64,000 nt of DNA from Sphaerochaetaceae bacterium. GTDB lineage: Bacteria; Spirochaetota; Spirochaetia; Sphaerochaetales; Sphaerochaetaceae. The position numbers were made by a program, and so were the translations under genes. The notes under the pieces were generated by a model, which saw nothing but the letters and a program-made list of their open reading frames with translations, was not told the DNA's origin and searched no databases. The stretch spans positions 1 through 64,000 of the forward strand of contig JAQQAR010000026.1 of the NCBI GenBank assembly GCA_028532765.1, written 5' to 3'. This document shows positions 1 through 9,521 of this stretch, in pieces; position 1 is the stretch's first letter, and each line of letters starts with the position of its first letter.

Positions 1-116
1 GCCCCAAATATTTTGGGAAAAGCCGAGGCTACTCCCTTCATCATTGTAGAGAGGGAATCCATAGCTATAGTTTTCCAATTATTAATAGTCTCCATGTTTT
101 TATGATTTTATAGTGT

Positions 117-2333
117 ATGAGTGAGATGGTGCAGGAGATACAAACACTTAGTCCAAATGTTCTTTACATCTCAGACATTCTCCCCCAAGATGAAGGAAAT
201 CCCATACTTACCCTGGCACTTCCCGTGTATCAGGGATCTAAAATGACAGGTATTATTGCCATCGATTATGATGCTTGCTATCTTCTCTCATTTCTTTCAG
301 TGTATCAGACTTCGCTGATGAAGGACCTGCAGTTTAGCATCATTGACAACCAGGGGAATGTTATCATCGATGGTACATCAGCGTGCAGTGACATCTATGT
401 AGAAGGAATGAATCTGTTTTCACGTGAACCAGGGATGCGCAGTCAATTGACAGGTAATAGAATTGGTTCCTATGTTTCTGAGGATATGGCATATACCTTT
501 CAAGCCATCTATCCAGCAAGCAATGAGAGGTTGTTCTTCTCTACATCGAGCAAATGGCTCTGGGCGGTTGTCAGCAGCTATGAATATGATCAGTTGCCGG
601 TTTTGACACAGGATTTCTTGTTGTCGCACCCTTCGGTAAAATTCCTGCTTTCCTTCCTGGTTCTCTTCGTTGGTTCCGCTGCCGTAGTCATCCTCCAGAT
701 CAGGGCAGATGATAAGCAGCAACTACGTATCAGTTCCTTGATTGCAGATTATGCCTCCAACGGTGTGGTGGTATATGACCCCGAAGGGCGGGTAACCTTT
801 TGCAACAAGGCATTTGAGGAACTATGTGGTTATACACAGGAGGAGTTGCAAGGAAAGAAGGAAGTGGCTCTGCGATACGACCTGTTTATCTCCCGTGAAT
901 CAGATGGAGGAGCACTTCGTCCTGTATGGGTGTATCATGAGAGCAAACACAGAGTACTCTGCTCCTTGGACATTATCCAAGTAGAGGGGAAACGGGGGCA
1001 GGGAAATCATGCAATAGAGATCTACAGCCCATCCCGGTGGAATACGATGGAGCTGCTTCAGCTATGCAAGAAGAATCAAATTGACTACCATCAGTGTTTT
1101 GCAAAATCCATACTGATTCCTGAAGGTACTGGTTCGTTTGTCTGTCTGCAGATACAACTCTTGAACAGTAAGGAGATTGGGATGCGTCTCAATCAACGGG
1201 AGCGAGTGCTCTTCTCGAATAAGTTCTCTACAACACTTGAGAAAGTCCTCGATACGATCTTTCCTATCCTTTCCACAGCGTTTGATTCATACCTGCTCTT
1301 CTTTGAAACGAAAAGCAGTGCAACTGAAATCGAGGGAAGGGTAGCATCACTTCTCTCCGGTTTTCATCTTCCCTATCTTTTCGGGCAGTCCTCCCTTGCC
1401 TTGCAGCTCTCTGTAGGTATTTCTCTTTACCCAAAACCAAGTGCCAGCCTCTATGCTCTTGTAAAGAATGCTGCAATCGCCATGCATATGGTTAGTTCAG
1501 GTACTGAACATGGATATCTTTTTTACGATAAACAGGTTGCAATGCGCTATGCCAGGAGAATAGCAATCAAGGATGCACTTGCCTCTGTGTTTGAAACGGA
1601 CCAGCTTTATCTGGCCTATCAAGCACTTGTCTCGGTCAAGGAAGAGAAGATCATAGGGGCAGAAGCACTTATCAGGTGGAATCATCCAAAGTTAGGGCCC
1701 ATCTATCCGGATGAGTTCCTTCCCCTTATCAGAGAGCTCCAATTGACCGAATTGTTGGGTAGATTCGTGATTGAGAGCGCGATCTGCTTCCTTCATTCAC
1801 ACTGGAAGGAGTTTGCTACCTCCATACCAGATTTTACCTTATCCATCAATCTGAGTGCTGAGGAACTCTCCAATGTACATCTAACCGACCTATTGGTCAG
1901 TGAACTGAACAGGCAAAAGATCCCACACTCCATGTTGGAAGTTGAATTGACCGAGCATACTGCAGTGGAGAGTCTCAGTAATACGAATGCAATCATGGAC
2001 CGGTTACACACAAATGGAGTCTCATTGGCAATTGATGATTTTGGTACTGGATTCAGCTCGCTTTCCTACTTGCTTGAATTGCCAGCAGATATGATCAAGA
2101 TTGACCGTTCATTTATCTCCCGATATCCCGATTTCGAGTCCATCACCATTTACAGGACTGTCTTGCTCATGGCAAAGAAAATGGGAGCTATGGTACTCGC
2201 GGAGGGAGTGGAGACAGCCGAACAGCTTGAATTCCTCAAGATCATTGGTTGTGATTACTATCAGGGGTATCTCTTCAGCAAGCCGGTGGATGAGGCTACC
2301 TTCATGAGGCAGGTATTCAGGGCAGCCGAATAA
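117..2333 (+). CDS. Membrane EAL-domain cyclic-di-GMP phosphodiesterase, N-terminus apparently missing
   Basis: The 738-residue product has a periplasmic Cache-like sensor remnant (about 1-165), one membrane helix (about 175-195), a PAS domain (about 205-290), a degenerate GGDEF-like region without the signature, and a C-terminal EAL domain (about 485-735). The EAL domain keeps AEALIRW, the DDFGTGFSS motif and AEGVE, so c-di-GMP hydrolysis is expected. Family members normally start with a membrane helix before the Cache domain. Here the first ATG begins inside what looks like the second half of the sensor, an in-frame TAG lies two codons upstream and no good ribosome site is visible, so the 5' end may be decayed or an upstream start was lost. 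It converges on trpF with only 5 bp between stops. Confidence 0.8.
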   Translation: MSEMVQEIQTLSPNVLYISDILPQDEGNPILTLALPVYQGSKMTGIIAIDYDACYLLSFLSVYQTSLMKDLQFSIIDNQGNVIIDGTSACSDIYVEGMNLFSREPGMRSQLTGNRIGSYVSEDMAYTFQAIYPASNERLFFSTSSKWLWAVVSSYEYDQLPVLTQDFLLSHPSVKFLLSFLVLFVGSAAVVILQIRADDKQQLRISSLIADYASNGVVVYDPEGRVTFCNKAFEELCGYTQEELQGKKEVALRYDLFISRESDGGALRPVWVYHESKHRVLCSLDIIQVEGKRGQGNHAIEIYSPSRWNTMELLQLCKKNQIDYHQCFAKSILIPEGTGSFVCLQIQLLNSKEIGMRLNQRERVLFSNKFSTTLEKVLDTIFPILSTAFDSYLLFFETKSSATEIEGRVASLLSGFHLPYLFGQSSLALQLSVGISLYPKPSASLYALVKNAAIAMHMVSSGTEHGYLFYDKQVAMRYARRIAIKDALASVFETDQLYLAYQALVSVKEEKIIGAEALIRWNHPKLGPIYPDEFLPLIRELQLTELLGRFVIESAICFLHSHWKEFATSIPDFTLSINLSAEELSNVHLTDLLVSELNRQKIPHSMLEVELTEHTAVESLSNTNAIMDRLHTNGVSLAIDDFGTGFSSLSYLLELPADMIKIDRSFISRYPDFESITIYRTVLLMAKKMGAMVLAEGVETAEQLEFLKIIGCDYYQGYLFSKPVDEATFMRQVFRAAE

Positions 2334-2338
2334 TCGAG

Positions 2339-2929
2339 TTATAAGGCATGAGCGATTGCGGTTGCCTGTACCATGAGATGTCGTTGCTTTCCCCCGTTTT
2401 CTTCCAAGCCACTGCTCATATCGACCGCATAAGGACAGACAGTTCTGATTGCTTCCTCCAGATTGCCGGCGTGTAATCCGCCTGCGAGAAATATTGGCTT
2501 GTCATAACCAGAGGCTTGCCTCCAGTCGAACACCTTTCCACTCCCTCCTTTTGCGCCATCGAGCAAGAAGTAATCTGCTGTACTGGATTCAACCGCAGTA
2601 GTATGAGGATTACAGACCGCTTTGATGATGGGAAGCGAACAGACTGAGCGAAGGGTCCAGATGTATGCCTCGTTTTCGCGGCCATGCAGTTGTATGAGAT
2701 CGATGATTCCTTCTTCAGCGATGCGAATGATGTGTTCAACCGGCTCGTCAACAAACACCCCAACAACAGCAATAGCTGGATTCACCCGTTTGCGTAAATC
2801 AGCTGCAACCTCTCTGCTTATCTGCCTCCGGCTTGGGGCAAAGACAAAGCCTATATAGTCACATCCTGCTTCATTGGCCCACTCTATGTGTTCTTCCCTT
2901 TGCATGCCGCAGAGTTTGATTTTTGTCAT
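2339..2929 (-). CDS. trpF: Phosphoribosylanthranilate isomerase
   Basis: TrpF converts phosphoribosylanthranilate to CdRP by an Amadori rearrangement in the cytoplasm, the third committed step of tryptophan synthesis. The 196-residue product is typical in length and starts with the family signature KLCGM (catalytic Cys near residue 8). Asp in DYFLLDGAKGGSGK (near residue 125) is the expected general acid, and the C-terminal half has the phosphate-binding LAGGL. It is the last gene of the trp operon; its ATG overlaps the trpC stop by 4 bases (ATGA), which implies translational coupling. Confidence 0.95.
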   Translation of the reverse strand: MTKIKLCGMQREEHIEWANEAGCDYIGFVFAPSRRQISREVAADLRKRVNPAIAVVGVFVDEPVEHIIRIAEEGIIDLIQLHGRENEAYIWTLRSVCSLPIIKAVCNPHTTAVESSTADYFLLDGAKGGSGKVFDWRQASGYDKPIFLAGGLHAGNLEEAIRTVCPYAVDMSSGLEENGGKQRHLMVQATAIAHAL

Positions 2930-3690
2930 ACTTTCAATTCCTGTACGGCCTGTGCTCGGTCGACTCTTCTCATCAGCTGTTCACCTACCAATATTGCGGA
3001 GAATCCAGCTTGCTTGAGCAGAATCGCATCCTCTCTTCCCCTGATACCGCTCTCACTGACAGCCGTTACAGAGGATGGGATTGAGTGAATCAGGCGAAGG
3101 CTGGTTTCAAGATCGACTGAAAAATTTCGGAGGTTGCGATTATTCACTCCTATAATCGTTGCTCCGGCTCCCAGCGCAAGATCCAGCTCCACTTTATCAT
3201 GTACTTCCACCAATGCATCCATCCCAAGGCTCTTGGCGAGGGAGAGAAAGGAAGACAAGGTGTTATGGTCTAGAAGGGCGGCGATGAGCAAAATTGCAGA
3301 GGCTCCCAGAATCCGTGATTCCAGGATCTGGTAGGCAGTTATGATGAAATCCTTCCTGAGGAGAGGCAGGGAGACACTCTCTCCAATACTGGTCAGATAT
3401 GCATCATCACCCAAAAAACGGGTAGGTTCAGTAAGAACACTCAATGCAGAAGCGCCTCCCGCTTCATACTCTTTTGCGATTGCCAGTGGATCAAAGGAAG
3501 ATGCAATGACTCCTTTTGAAGGGGATGCCTTTTTCACTTCAGCAATTACCGCAAGGTGGTCACTCTTCAAAGCGTGTTTGAATGGATGGCCGTCCAGTAC
3601 ACAAGAATACGCACGAGTTTCAATATTCACGGTTTTCTTACCCTGGTACCGTTGGGCAGTACTTGCTGCAAGTGTTTGTAGGATATCCAT
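2926..3690 (-). CDS. trpC: Indole-3-glycerol phosphate synthase
   Basis: TrpC closes the indole ring, converting CdRP to indole-3-glycerol phosphate with loss of CO2 and water. The 254-residue TIM barrel carries EVKKASPSKG (catalytic Lys, residues about 51-60), the LLRKDF block and GVNNRNLRNF, all diagnostic. Its start lies 2 bp after the trpD stop and its stop overlaps trpF, so D, C and F form a tightly coupled block. TrpC and TrpF are separate proteins here, not fused as in enterobacteria. Confidence 0.96.
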   Translation of the reverse strand: MDILQTLAASTAQRYQGKKTVNIETRAYSCVLDGHPFKHALKSDHLAVIAEVKKASPSKGVIASSFDPLAIAKEYEAGGASALSVLTEPTRFLGDDAYLTSIGESVSLPLLRKDFIITAYQILESRILGASAILLIAALLDHNTLSSFLSLAKSLGMDALVEVHDKVELDLALGAGATIIGVNNRNLRNFSVDLETSLRLIHSIPSSVTAVSESGIRGREDAILLKQAGFSAILVGEQLMRRVDRAQAVQELKV

Positions 3691-3692
3691 GC

Positions 3693-4706
3693 TTACTCCC
3701 TGTTTGACAGTTGTACGAAGGCTTCAAGTTGCTGTAGTGCTTTTCCGCTATCAATTACTTCTCGAGCGAGTTCAATGCCTTTCCCAATGGTACTTGCTTT
3801 TCCTGCAATATAGAGCGCGCATCCACTATTAAGCAGCACAATATCCCGCTTTGGACCCTGCATCTCGCCACTGAGGATTGAACGGGTAATTTCAGCATTC
3901 TCCTCTGCATTACCTCCTGTGAGATCTTCCCCTTTGCATCGTTTCAAGGAGAATTGTTCAGGGGTGATAGTGTAGTGTGTAAAGGTATCATCCTGTACTT
4001 CACAGATATGTGTCTCTCCAGTCAAGGTGATTTCGTCCATACCATCTTCCCCACAGACAACCATTCCCCGTTTTACCCCAAGGTTGGTCATTACCTGGGC
4101 CAAGGGAACGATAAGACTCTCATCGTAAACACCCATAAGCTGCAAGGAAGCGCCTGCAGGATTGGCCAAGGGACCGAGAATATTGAATACGGTCCTGATT
4201 CCCAACTCCTTTCTTACCGGGGCAACATATTTCATACTGATGTGATAATTCTGGGCAAAGAGAAAGCAGAGCCCGATCTCATCCAGCATTGCTTTGCTTC
4301 TTTGTTCATTGACTTGGATGTTTACTCCCAGCCTTTCAAACACATCGGCAGCCCCACAATCTGAAGAGGCGGCGCGATTGCCATGTTTCGCGACCGGAAC
4401 TCCCATGCTGGAGATAACAATGCTGCTGGTGGATGAGATATTGAAGGTCTTAAGGTGGTCACCTCCAGTGCCAACAATCTCCAGGACCGGCAGGTCATGT
4501 AGGAGTCGGATACAGTGACTTCTCATGCTCTCTGCACATGCGGTAATCTCCTCGATTGTCTCCCCCTTCAGGGAGAGGGCAGTGAGGAAACTGCTCATCT
4601 GGACAGGGGTTGCCTTACCCTCCATGATTTCATGCATGACAGACAACGCTGTATCGTAGTCAAGGTTCTGCTTCATACTTAATTGCTTGATGGCTTCCCG
4701 TATCAT
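3693..4706 (-). CDS. trpD: Anthranilate phosphoribosyltransferase
   Basis: TrpD moves the phosphoribosyl group of PRPP onto anthranilate. The product from the ATG at 4706 is 337 residues, the usual size, and contains the PRPP-binding GTGGD loop, KHGNRAASS and the NILGPLANPA block. A longer open frame runs upstream to 5063, but that part lies inside trpG in another frame and has no TrpD homology. The chosen ATG overlaps the trpG stop as ATGA. TrpD and TrpG are separate chains, unlike the fused E. coli enzyme. Confidence 0.95.
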   Translation of the reverse strand: MIREAIKQLSMKQNLDYDTALSVMHEIMEGKATPVQMSSFLTALSLKGETIEEITACAESMRSHCIRLLHDLPVLEIVGTGGDHLKTFNISSTSSIVISSMGVPVAKHGNRAASSDCGAADVFERLGVNIQVNEQRSKAMLDEIGLCFLFAQNYHISMKYVAPVRKELGIRTVFNILGPLANPAGASLQLMGVYDESLIVPLAQVMTNLGVKRGMVVCGEDGMDEITLTGETHICEVQDDTFTHYTITPEQFSLKRCKGEDLTGGNAEENAEITRSILSGEMQGPKRDIVLLNSGCALYIAGKASTIGKGIELAREVIDSGKALQQLEAFVQLSNRE

Positions 4707-5296
4707 TGTATTGCTCCTTTGTTTGCGTTTGCCACCTCCAGAAAGTTTTTCAACAATGTTTCTCCTCTGGGGGTGAGGATGGATTCTGGGTGAAATTGCA
4801 CTCCATAGATGGGATACTGTGTGTGCTGTATGGCCATTACCTGTCCATCCTCTGTCCATCCAGTCAAGGTCAGGGAAGGGGGAAGGCTGTCGGCCTTTAC
4901 TGTCAGGGAGTGGTATCGACCTACCTTTTCTTCCCTTTCCAGGTTGTGGAAGAGGGGGGATGAGGTATCCAATACACATGTTGATTGTTTGCCATGGTAG
5001 AGTGTTTCTGCATAAGAGACTGTGGCTCCAAATGCGGTAGCAATCGCCTGATGACCTAGGCACACACCAAGGGTGGGAACTGTTGGACCAAGCTGCTGTA
5101 TAAGGCTGATGATGATCCCCGCTTCTTGGCAGGTTCCGGGGCCTGGGGAGATGATGATGGCCTGCATACCAAGTGATGCAATCTCCTCTACGGTCATGAC
5201 ATCATTACGGACTACCTGGATATCCGGTTCCAATGCCCCTATCATCTGGTAGAGGTTGTAGGAAAAACTGTCGTAGTTATCAATCAATAGGATCAT
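4703..5296 (-). CDS. trpG: Anthranilate synthase glutamine amidotransferase subunit
   Basis: This class I amidotransferase hydrolyses glutamine and passes ammonia to TrpE. The 197-residue chain begins with the LLIDNYDSFSYN signature, has the oxyanion PGPG loop, the nucleophile in GVCLGHQ (Cys about 79) and the HPES His-Glu pair near residue 169. The start overlaps the trpE stop by 4 bp and the stop overlaps trpD by 4 bp. It could also serve p-aminobenzoate synthase, as some TrpG/PabA proteins do, but no pab gene is nearby. Confidence 0.95.
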   Translation of the reverse strand: MILLIDNYDSFSYNLYQMIGALEPDIQVVRNDVMTVEEIASLGMQAIIISPGPGTCQEAGIIISLIQQLGPTVPTLGVCLGHQAIATAFGATVSYAETLYHGKQSTCVLDTSSPLFHNLEREEKVGRYHSLTVKADSLPPSLTLTGWTEDGQVMAIQHTQYPIYGVQFHPESILTPRGETLLKNFLEVANANKGAIQ

Positions 5297-6765
5297 AGGA
5301 TGCCTCCTGAGGCTCTTTGCAACGCTTCCTCTACCGCCTTTGCTTTCCGTTCACACTCTGCATACTCACTCTCTGCTACGCTGTCGGCTACAATACCCGC
5401 ACCGCTACGTACATACACTCTATTCCCTTTCCGGTAGGCCAAGCGAATGGCAATACAGGTGTCCATGTTCTGGTTGCTGCCGATGTAACCGACAGCACCG
5501 CCATAGATACCTCGCTGGGTATGCTCCAGTTCTTCGATGATCTGACAGGCGCGTAGCTTGGGAGCCCCACTCAGTGTCCCTGCAGGGAGAACAGAGGCAA
5601 TGGCGGAGAGCGCGTCCTGGTCCTCCCGTATGGATCCCTTTACCGTTGAGCCGATATGCATTACATGGCTGTAACGCTGGATTTGGAGATAGGATTCAAC
5701 TTCAACACTGCCGAACTTGCTTATCTTTCCAAGGTCATTGCGACCAAGGTCAACCAGCATATTATGCTCTGCAAGCTCCTTCTCATCGCTAAGAAGGTCT
5801 TTTTCATTTGCTAAGTCTTCTTCCTCTGTTTCTCCCCGTCTTCGGGTGCCCGCCAAAGGAAAGGTATGCAGTATGCCATCCTTGAGATTGACCAAGGTCT
5901 CTGGTGATGCCCCGGCAATCTCAATCTCGCTGCCGGAAAAGTAGAACATATACGGGGAAGGGTTGATGGTTCTCAAGACTCGGTAGGTATCCATCAGACT
6001 CCCCTCGAATGCAGCTTCCCAACGATTGGAAAGTACCACCTGGAAGATGTCTCCTTCCTTGATATAGCCTTTAGCCTTCTCTACCATGGAGCAGTAGGAC
6101 TCCTTGTTGAAGAGTGGTTTTAGTGGATCTTTCATGACACCGGGAAATCGCTTAAGAGGATGCTCATTCTGCAGGATCCTGTGCATTGCAAGCAAACGCT
6201 GCTGTGCTTTCTCATATCCTCTCGCACCATCCTTAGCCTGATAGGTAACAATAAGGGTCAACACCTGGCGATAGTGATCGAAACAGATCACCTGGTCAAA
6301 GAACATAAGGTCTAGGTCCTTGAAAGCCTCATCCTTTCTGTAGTCGATGAGTAGATGGGGCTCCTGGTATTTGATGTAGTCATAGCTGAAGTATCCTACA
6401 AGGCCTCCCGTGAATGGGGGAAGCTTTTCAATGGGAATGCTTTTGTATGCTTTCAGGATGCTTCTGATTACATTCTCAGGGTGTCCCTGTGATGTTTCTT
6501 TGCTCCCATCCCGGTGTTGAACAGTGGTTGTGTGGTCTTGGGTCGAAAGGGCCAGCAAGGGGTCATATCCGAGAAAGGAGTATCGTCCCCATCTCTGTCT
6601 GTCATCGACGCTCTCAAGTAAAAAACAGTGGGAACTCTCTGCCTTTAATCGGGATAGCACGGTGATAGGGGTGTGTTGGTCACAAAGCATTTCGAGGGTG
6701 AGAGGGAGATAACCCCCATCATCCTGGTAGGCCAACGCCGCTTCTTTTGTTGGATAGTACTGCAT
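5293..6765 (-). CDS. trpE: Anthranilate synthase component I
   Basis: TrpE converts chorismate and ammonia to anthranilate and is normally the feedback-inhibited step. The 490-residue chain has the N-terminal regulatory half with an LLES segment of the tryptophan-binding type, and the C-terminal chorismate-binding domain with GASPE, LAGTRRRG and the AGTLSGAPK block. It starts 51 bp after trpA, the widest gap inside the operon, which leaves room for its own ribosome site. Confidence 0.95.
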   Translation of the reverse strand: MQYYPTKEAALAYQDDGGYLPLTLEMLCDQHTPITVLSRLKAESSHCFLLESVDDRQRWGRYSFLGYDPLLALSTQDHTTTVQHRDGSKETSQGHPENVIRSILKAYKSIPIEKLPPFTGGLVGYFSYDYIKYQEPHLLIDYRKDEAFKDLDLMFFDQVICFDHYRQVLTLIVTYQAKDGARGYEKAQQRLLAMHRILQNEHPLKRFPGVMKDPLKPLFNKESYCSMVEKAKGYIKEGDIFQVVLSNRWEAAFEGSLMDTYRVLRTINPSPYMFYFSGSEIEIAGASPETLVNLKDGILHTFPLAGTRRRGETEEEDLANEKDLLSDEKELAEHNMLVDLGRNDLGKISKFGSVEVESYLQIQRYSHVMHIGSTVKGSIREDQDALSAIASVLPAGTLSGAPKLRACQIIEELEHTQRGIYGGAVGYIGSNQNMDTCIAIRLAYRKGNRVYVRSGAGIVADSVAESEYAECERKAKAVEEALQRASGGIL

Positions 6766-6816
6766 GTATGCTCCTCATGTTTCTGTAAGAAGAAACTATC
6801 TGGGTAAAAAAAGATA

Positions 6817-7593
6817 TCACACCGTGATGGCCCTCTTCATCTCCCTCACGTATCCTGATACCGCTTCTAAACTGCCTCTTCCTTTTTCAGCAATGATATT
6901 CATAATCGCAGAACCTACGATGATACCGTCCGCGAAGGTAGCGATATGACGAGCTTGCTTCGGTGTATGGATGCCAAATCCAACGGCACAGGGAGTGTCG
7001 CTGTTCGCTTTTGCAAGTTCCACCATCTTCCTGGCACTGTCATTCAGATTGCTTCTCATGCCGGTAACACCCAATGAGCTTACACAGTAGAGAAATCCCT
7101 CACTATGCTTGGAGACCGTGATGACCCGTTGCCTGCTGGTTGGGGCGATCATGCTGATCAGCTTGATACCCTCCTTTTTGCAGGAGCCTTTAATCTCACC
7201 CTGTTCCTCATAGGGAAGGTCTGGAATAATCAGACCGTCGAGGCCTGCCTGCTTTGCGCTGGAAAGGAACCGGCCCTTCTGATACTTATACACCGGGTTG
7301 AAGTAGGTCATACAGACCAAGGGGATCTGGGTGTGTTTTCTCAGTCGTTCAATCAGGGTGAATAGATCATGGATCTTGAATCCTGATGCAAGGGCTCGTT
7401 CATCAGCCTGTTGTATTACAGGTCCTTCCGCAATAGGGTCAGAGAAGGGAAGGCCCAGTTCAACGAGGTCAGCTCCTGCATCTGCCATAGCGAGTACCAA
7501 CTCTTCAGTCATCGATATGTCTGGATCAGCGCAGGTTACGAAGGGGATGAATGCGGTGCCTCCTGAGAATGCATGCTGGATTCGGTCATTCAT
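6817..7593 (-). CDS. trpA: Tryptophan synthase alpha chain
   Basis: TrpA cleaves indole-3-glycerol phosphate to indole and glyceraldehyde 3-phosphate and channels indole to TrpB. The 258-residue product from ATG 7593 has the catalytic Glu in [11 protein letters not shown] and Asp in [10 protein letters not shown], plus the conserved VGFGI phosphate loop. The frame stays open 27 codons further upstream, inside trpB, but family alignment begins with MNDRI. The start overlaps the trpB stop by 8 bp. Confidence 0.95.
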   Translation of the reverse strand: MNDRIQHAFSGGTAFIPFVTCADPDISMTEELVLAMADAGADLVELGLPFSDPIAEGPVIQQADERALASGFKIHDLFTLIERLRKHTQIPLVCMTYFNPVYKYQKGRFLSSAKQAGLDGLIIPDLPYEEQGEIKGSCKKEGIKLISMIAPTSRQRVITVSKHSEGFLYCVSSLGVTGMRSNLNDSARKMVELAKANSDTPCAVGFGIHTPKQARHIATFADGIIVGSAIMNIIAEKGRGSLEAVSGYVREMKRAITV

Positions 7594-8770
7594 AGAGTGT
7601 TTCTCCTTGGTAGCGGGCAATTGCTGCCACATCCTTGTCTCCCCGTCCGGAGAGATTGACCACGATGATTGCATCCTTCTCCAAAGTAGGAGCGAGCTTC
7701 ATGGCGTAGGCGAGTGCATGGGCACTTTCAATGGCGCAGATAATTCCCTCTTTTCGACTGAGGTATGTGAATGCATCAACTGCCTCAGCATCGGTGATTG
7801 GCACGTATGTTGCTCGTTTGGTTGCAAACAGCTGAGCATGCTCTGGGCCGATACCAGGATAGTCGAGTCCTGCACTGATGGAATAGACCTCATCTATTTG
7901 TCCATCATCATTCTGGCAGAAGATACTCTTCATCCCATGGAACACTCCCTCGCTGCCCTTGCTTAGCGTTGCTGCATGTTCGTTGGTATCGATGCCCTTT
8001 CCTGCTGCTTCACAACCGATTAAATGCACTGAAGGTTCTCCTATGAATTCATGGAAGATACCGATTGCATTCGATCCTCCTCCTACACAGGCAATGATGT
8101 AGTCCGGCAATTTGCCTTCAGCTGCAAGTATCTGGGTCCTCACTTCCTGTCCGATAATTTTCTGGAAGTCCCTCACCATGGTGGGGAAGGGGTGTGGTCC
8201 CATAACAGAGCCCAGGACATAGTGAGTATCATCTATTCTCTTGGTCCATTCCCTCATGGTCTCATTCACTGCGTCCTTGAGTGTTTTTGTACCGCTTTGT
8301 ACGGGGTGAACCGTGGCACCGAGCAGGCGCATACGGTAGACGTTGAGTGCTTGCCTCTGGCAATCTACCTCTCCCATGAAAATCTCACACTCAAGTCCCA
8401 TCAGTGCAGCTACTGTGGCCGTGGCAACACCATGTTGGCCAGCTCCGGTCTCTGCGATCACCCGTGTTTTTCCCATATGCTTGGCGAGCAAGCACTGACC
8501 AAGAACATTATTGATCTTATGGGAGCCTGTATGGTTGAGGTCTTCTCGCTTGAGATAGACCTTGGCCCCGGCTAGGTCCTTTGTCATATTCTCGGCATAG
8601 GTCAAGAGGCTTGGCCTGGAAGCATAGTTCTGGTAGAGGGCCTTAAGCTCACCCTGGAAGGTTGCATCATCCTTGAGTGAGGTATACGCAACTTCAAGTT
8701 CCTGGATGGCACTCATCAGGATCTCTGGTATGTACTTGCCTCCATAGGGACCGAATCGTCCTGGTTCCAT
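7586..8770 (-). CDS. trpB: Tryptophan synthase beta chain
   Basis: The PLP enzyme condenses indole and serine to tryptophan. The 394-residue chain is of the TrpB1 type, with the PLP lysine in HTGSHKINN (near residue 86), the GAGQHG stretch and the glycine-rich [10 protein letters not shown] phosphate loop. It is the first gene of the operon, preceded by an AGGAG ribosome site (8777-8781). Having trpB-trpA ahead of trpE-G-D-C-F is the reverse of the common order. Confidence 0.96.
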   Translation of the reverse strand: MEPGRFGPYGGKYIPEILMSAIQELEVAYTSLKDDATFQGELKALYQNYASRPSLLTYAENMTKDLAGAKVYLKREDLNHTGSHKINNVLGQCLLAKHMGKTRVIAETGAGQHGVATATVAALMGLECEIFMGEVDCQRQALNVYRMRLLGATVHPVQSGTKTLKDAVNETMREWTKRIDDTHYVLGSVMGPHPFPTMVRDFQKIIGQEVRTQILAAEGKLPDYIIACVGGGSNAIGIFHEFIGEPSVHLIGCEAAGKGIDTNEHAATLSKGSEGVFHGMKSIFCQNDDGQIDEVYSISAGLDYPGIGPEHAQLFATKRATYVPITDAEAVDAFTYLSRKEGIICAIESAHALAYAMKLAPTLEKDAIIVVNLSGRGDKDVAAIARYQGETLYE

Positions 8771-8790
8771 AGGTGACTCCTTGGAATAGG

Positions 8791-8819
8791 AGCATATATG
8801 TTTCTATTGATAGAATCAA
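8791..8819 (-). promoter_or_regulatory. Probable trp operon promoter with overlapping inverted repeat
   Basis: Read on the minus strand there is TTGATT (8819-8814), a 17-bp spacer and TATGCT (8796-8791). The transcript would start about 14-15 nt before the trpB ATG, which leaves no room for a leader peptide, attenuator or T-box. The -35 hexamer lies in the inverted repeat TTGAT-TCT-ATCAA, a possible repressor operator. The boxes are only 4/6 matches each. Confidence 0.45.
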
Positions 8820-8879
8820 GGTTTTTAAGCAAGAATTTTGAATTTTTGAAGAAATATTTCGTAATTACTTACATGAAAA

Positions 8880-8908
8880 CAAAAAAAAAGGAACCCCGAA
8901 GGGTTCCT
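8880..8908 (-). terminator. Intrinsic terminator of the RRM-protein gene
   Basis: A perfect 8-bp stem (AGGAACCC / GGGTTCCT, 8889-8908) with a 4-nt loop is followed on the minus strand by nine T residues. It sits between the RRM gene and the trp promoter. Confidence 0.9.
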
Positions 8909-8928
8909 GATTATTACAAAGCAATAGC

Positions 8929-9201
8929 TTAGTAACGGTTGTAGCTCGGGCGTGGCTTTGCAATAGCCTCGTTTACACGAAGGTTGCGGCCGCCGAAATC
9001 CTGACCGTCAAGCTGGCTGATAGCAGCAACTGCAGCAGAATCGTCTTCCATCTCTACGAAACCAAAGCCCTTGGGGCGACGGGTTTCACGGTCAATGATG
9101 ATGTTTGCACTCAATACAGTGCCGTACTGTGCGAACAGGTCACGAAGTTCCTCTTCGCTGGTGTTGTAACTCATGTTACCAACATAAATTTTCTTTGCCA
9201 T
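8929..9201 (-). CDS. Single-RRM RNA-binding protein
   Basis: The 90-residue protein is one RNA-recognition motif: RNP2 is IYVGNM (residues 5-10) and RNP1 is KGFGFVEM (about 44-51), with a short basic, Tyr-rich tail ending SYNRY. Such small RRM proteins in bacteria bind single-stranded RNA and are often cold- or stress-induced chaperones. It is monocistronic: its own terminator follows, and a hairpin lies just before its ribosome site. The RNA targets cannot be seen from sequence. Confidence 0.9.
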   Translation of the reverse strand: MAKKIYVGNMSYNTSEEELRDLFAQYGTVLSANIIIDRETRRPKGFGFVEMEDDSAAVAAISQLDGQDFGGRNLRVNEAIAKPRPSYNRY

Positions 9202-9521
9202 TCAAAGCATCCTTTACAGGCCTTTAGCCTGTCTCAAAAAAGTATTTGCTCATTTTGGCGCAGTTTCGAACGTTTAACCTGTCTGCTGATGGAATTCAAA
9301 TGAAGAACACGAACATAGAGAGGGTAAGGGACTAGCTGCAACGCAAAAAATCAAAGCAACTGCAGGCTAGCATGGCCAAGGCCGAATGTCAATCGAGGAG
9401 TCACTGCAATTGAACATTTTTTGCAAATTTGTAAGAGAAAATTCGCACAATGGGTGAACAGCCTCTACTGAAAGTACATTTTCCCCTGGTCAAGAACCCA
9501 CTCGGCTGCTAGGATGATCTC
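9202..9521. other. Intergenic region between the divergent RRM gene and mutT-like gene
   Basis: No open frame is supported here. Next to the RRM gene, 9216-9232 is an inverted repeat (ACAGGC-CTTTA-GCCTGT) that would fold in its mRNA leader, directly before the AAGGATG ribosome site. A second imperfect inverted repeat (CTAGCTGCA ... TGCAGGCTAG, about 9332-9370) lies further out. TTGAAC (about 9412) followed 16 bp later by TAAGAG is a weak promoter candidate for the plus-strand genes. Confidence 0.4.

Noticed and set aside
4707-5063. N-terminal extension of trpD
   Set aside because: It lies in trpG in another frame and shows no TrpD similarity; an ATGA-coupled start is available at 4706.
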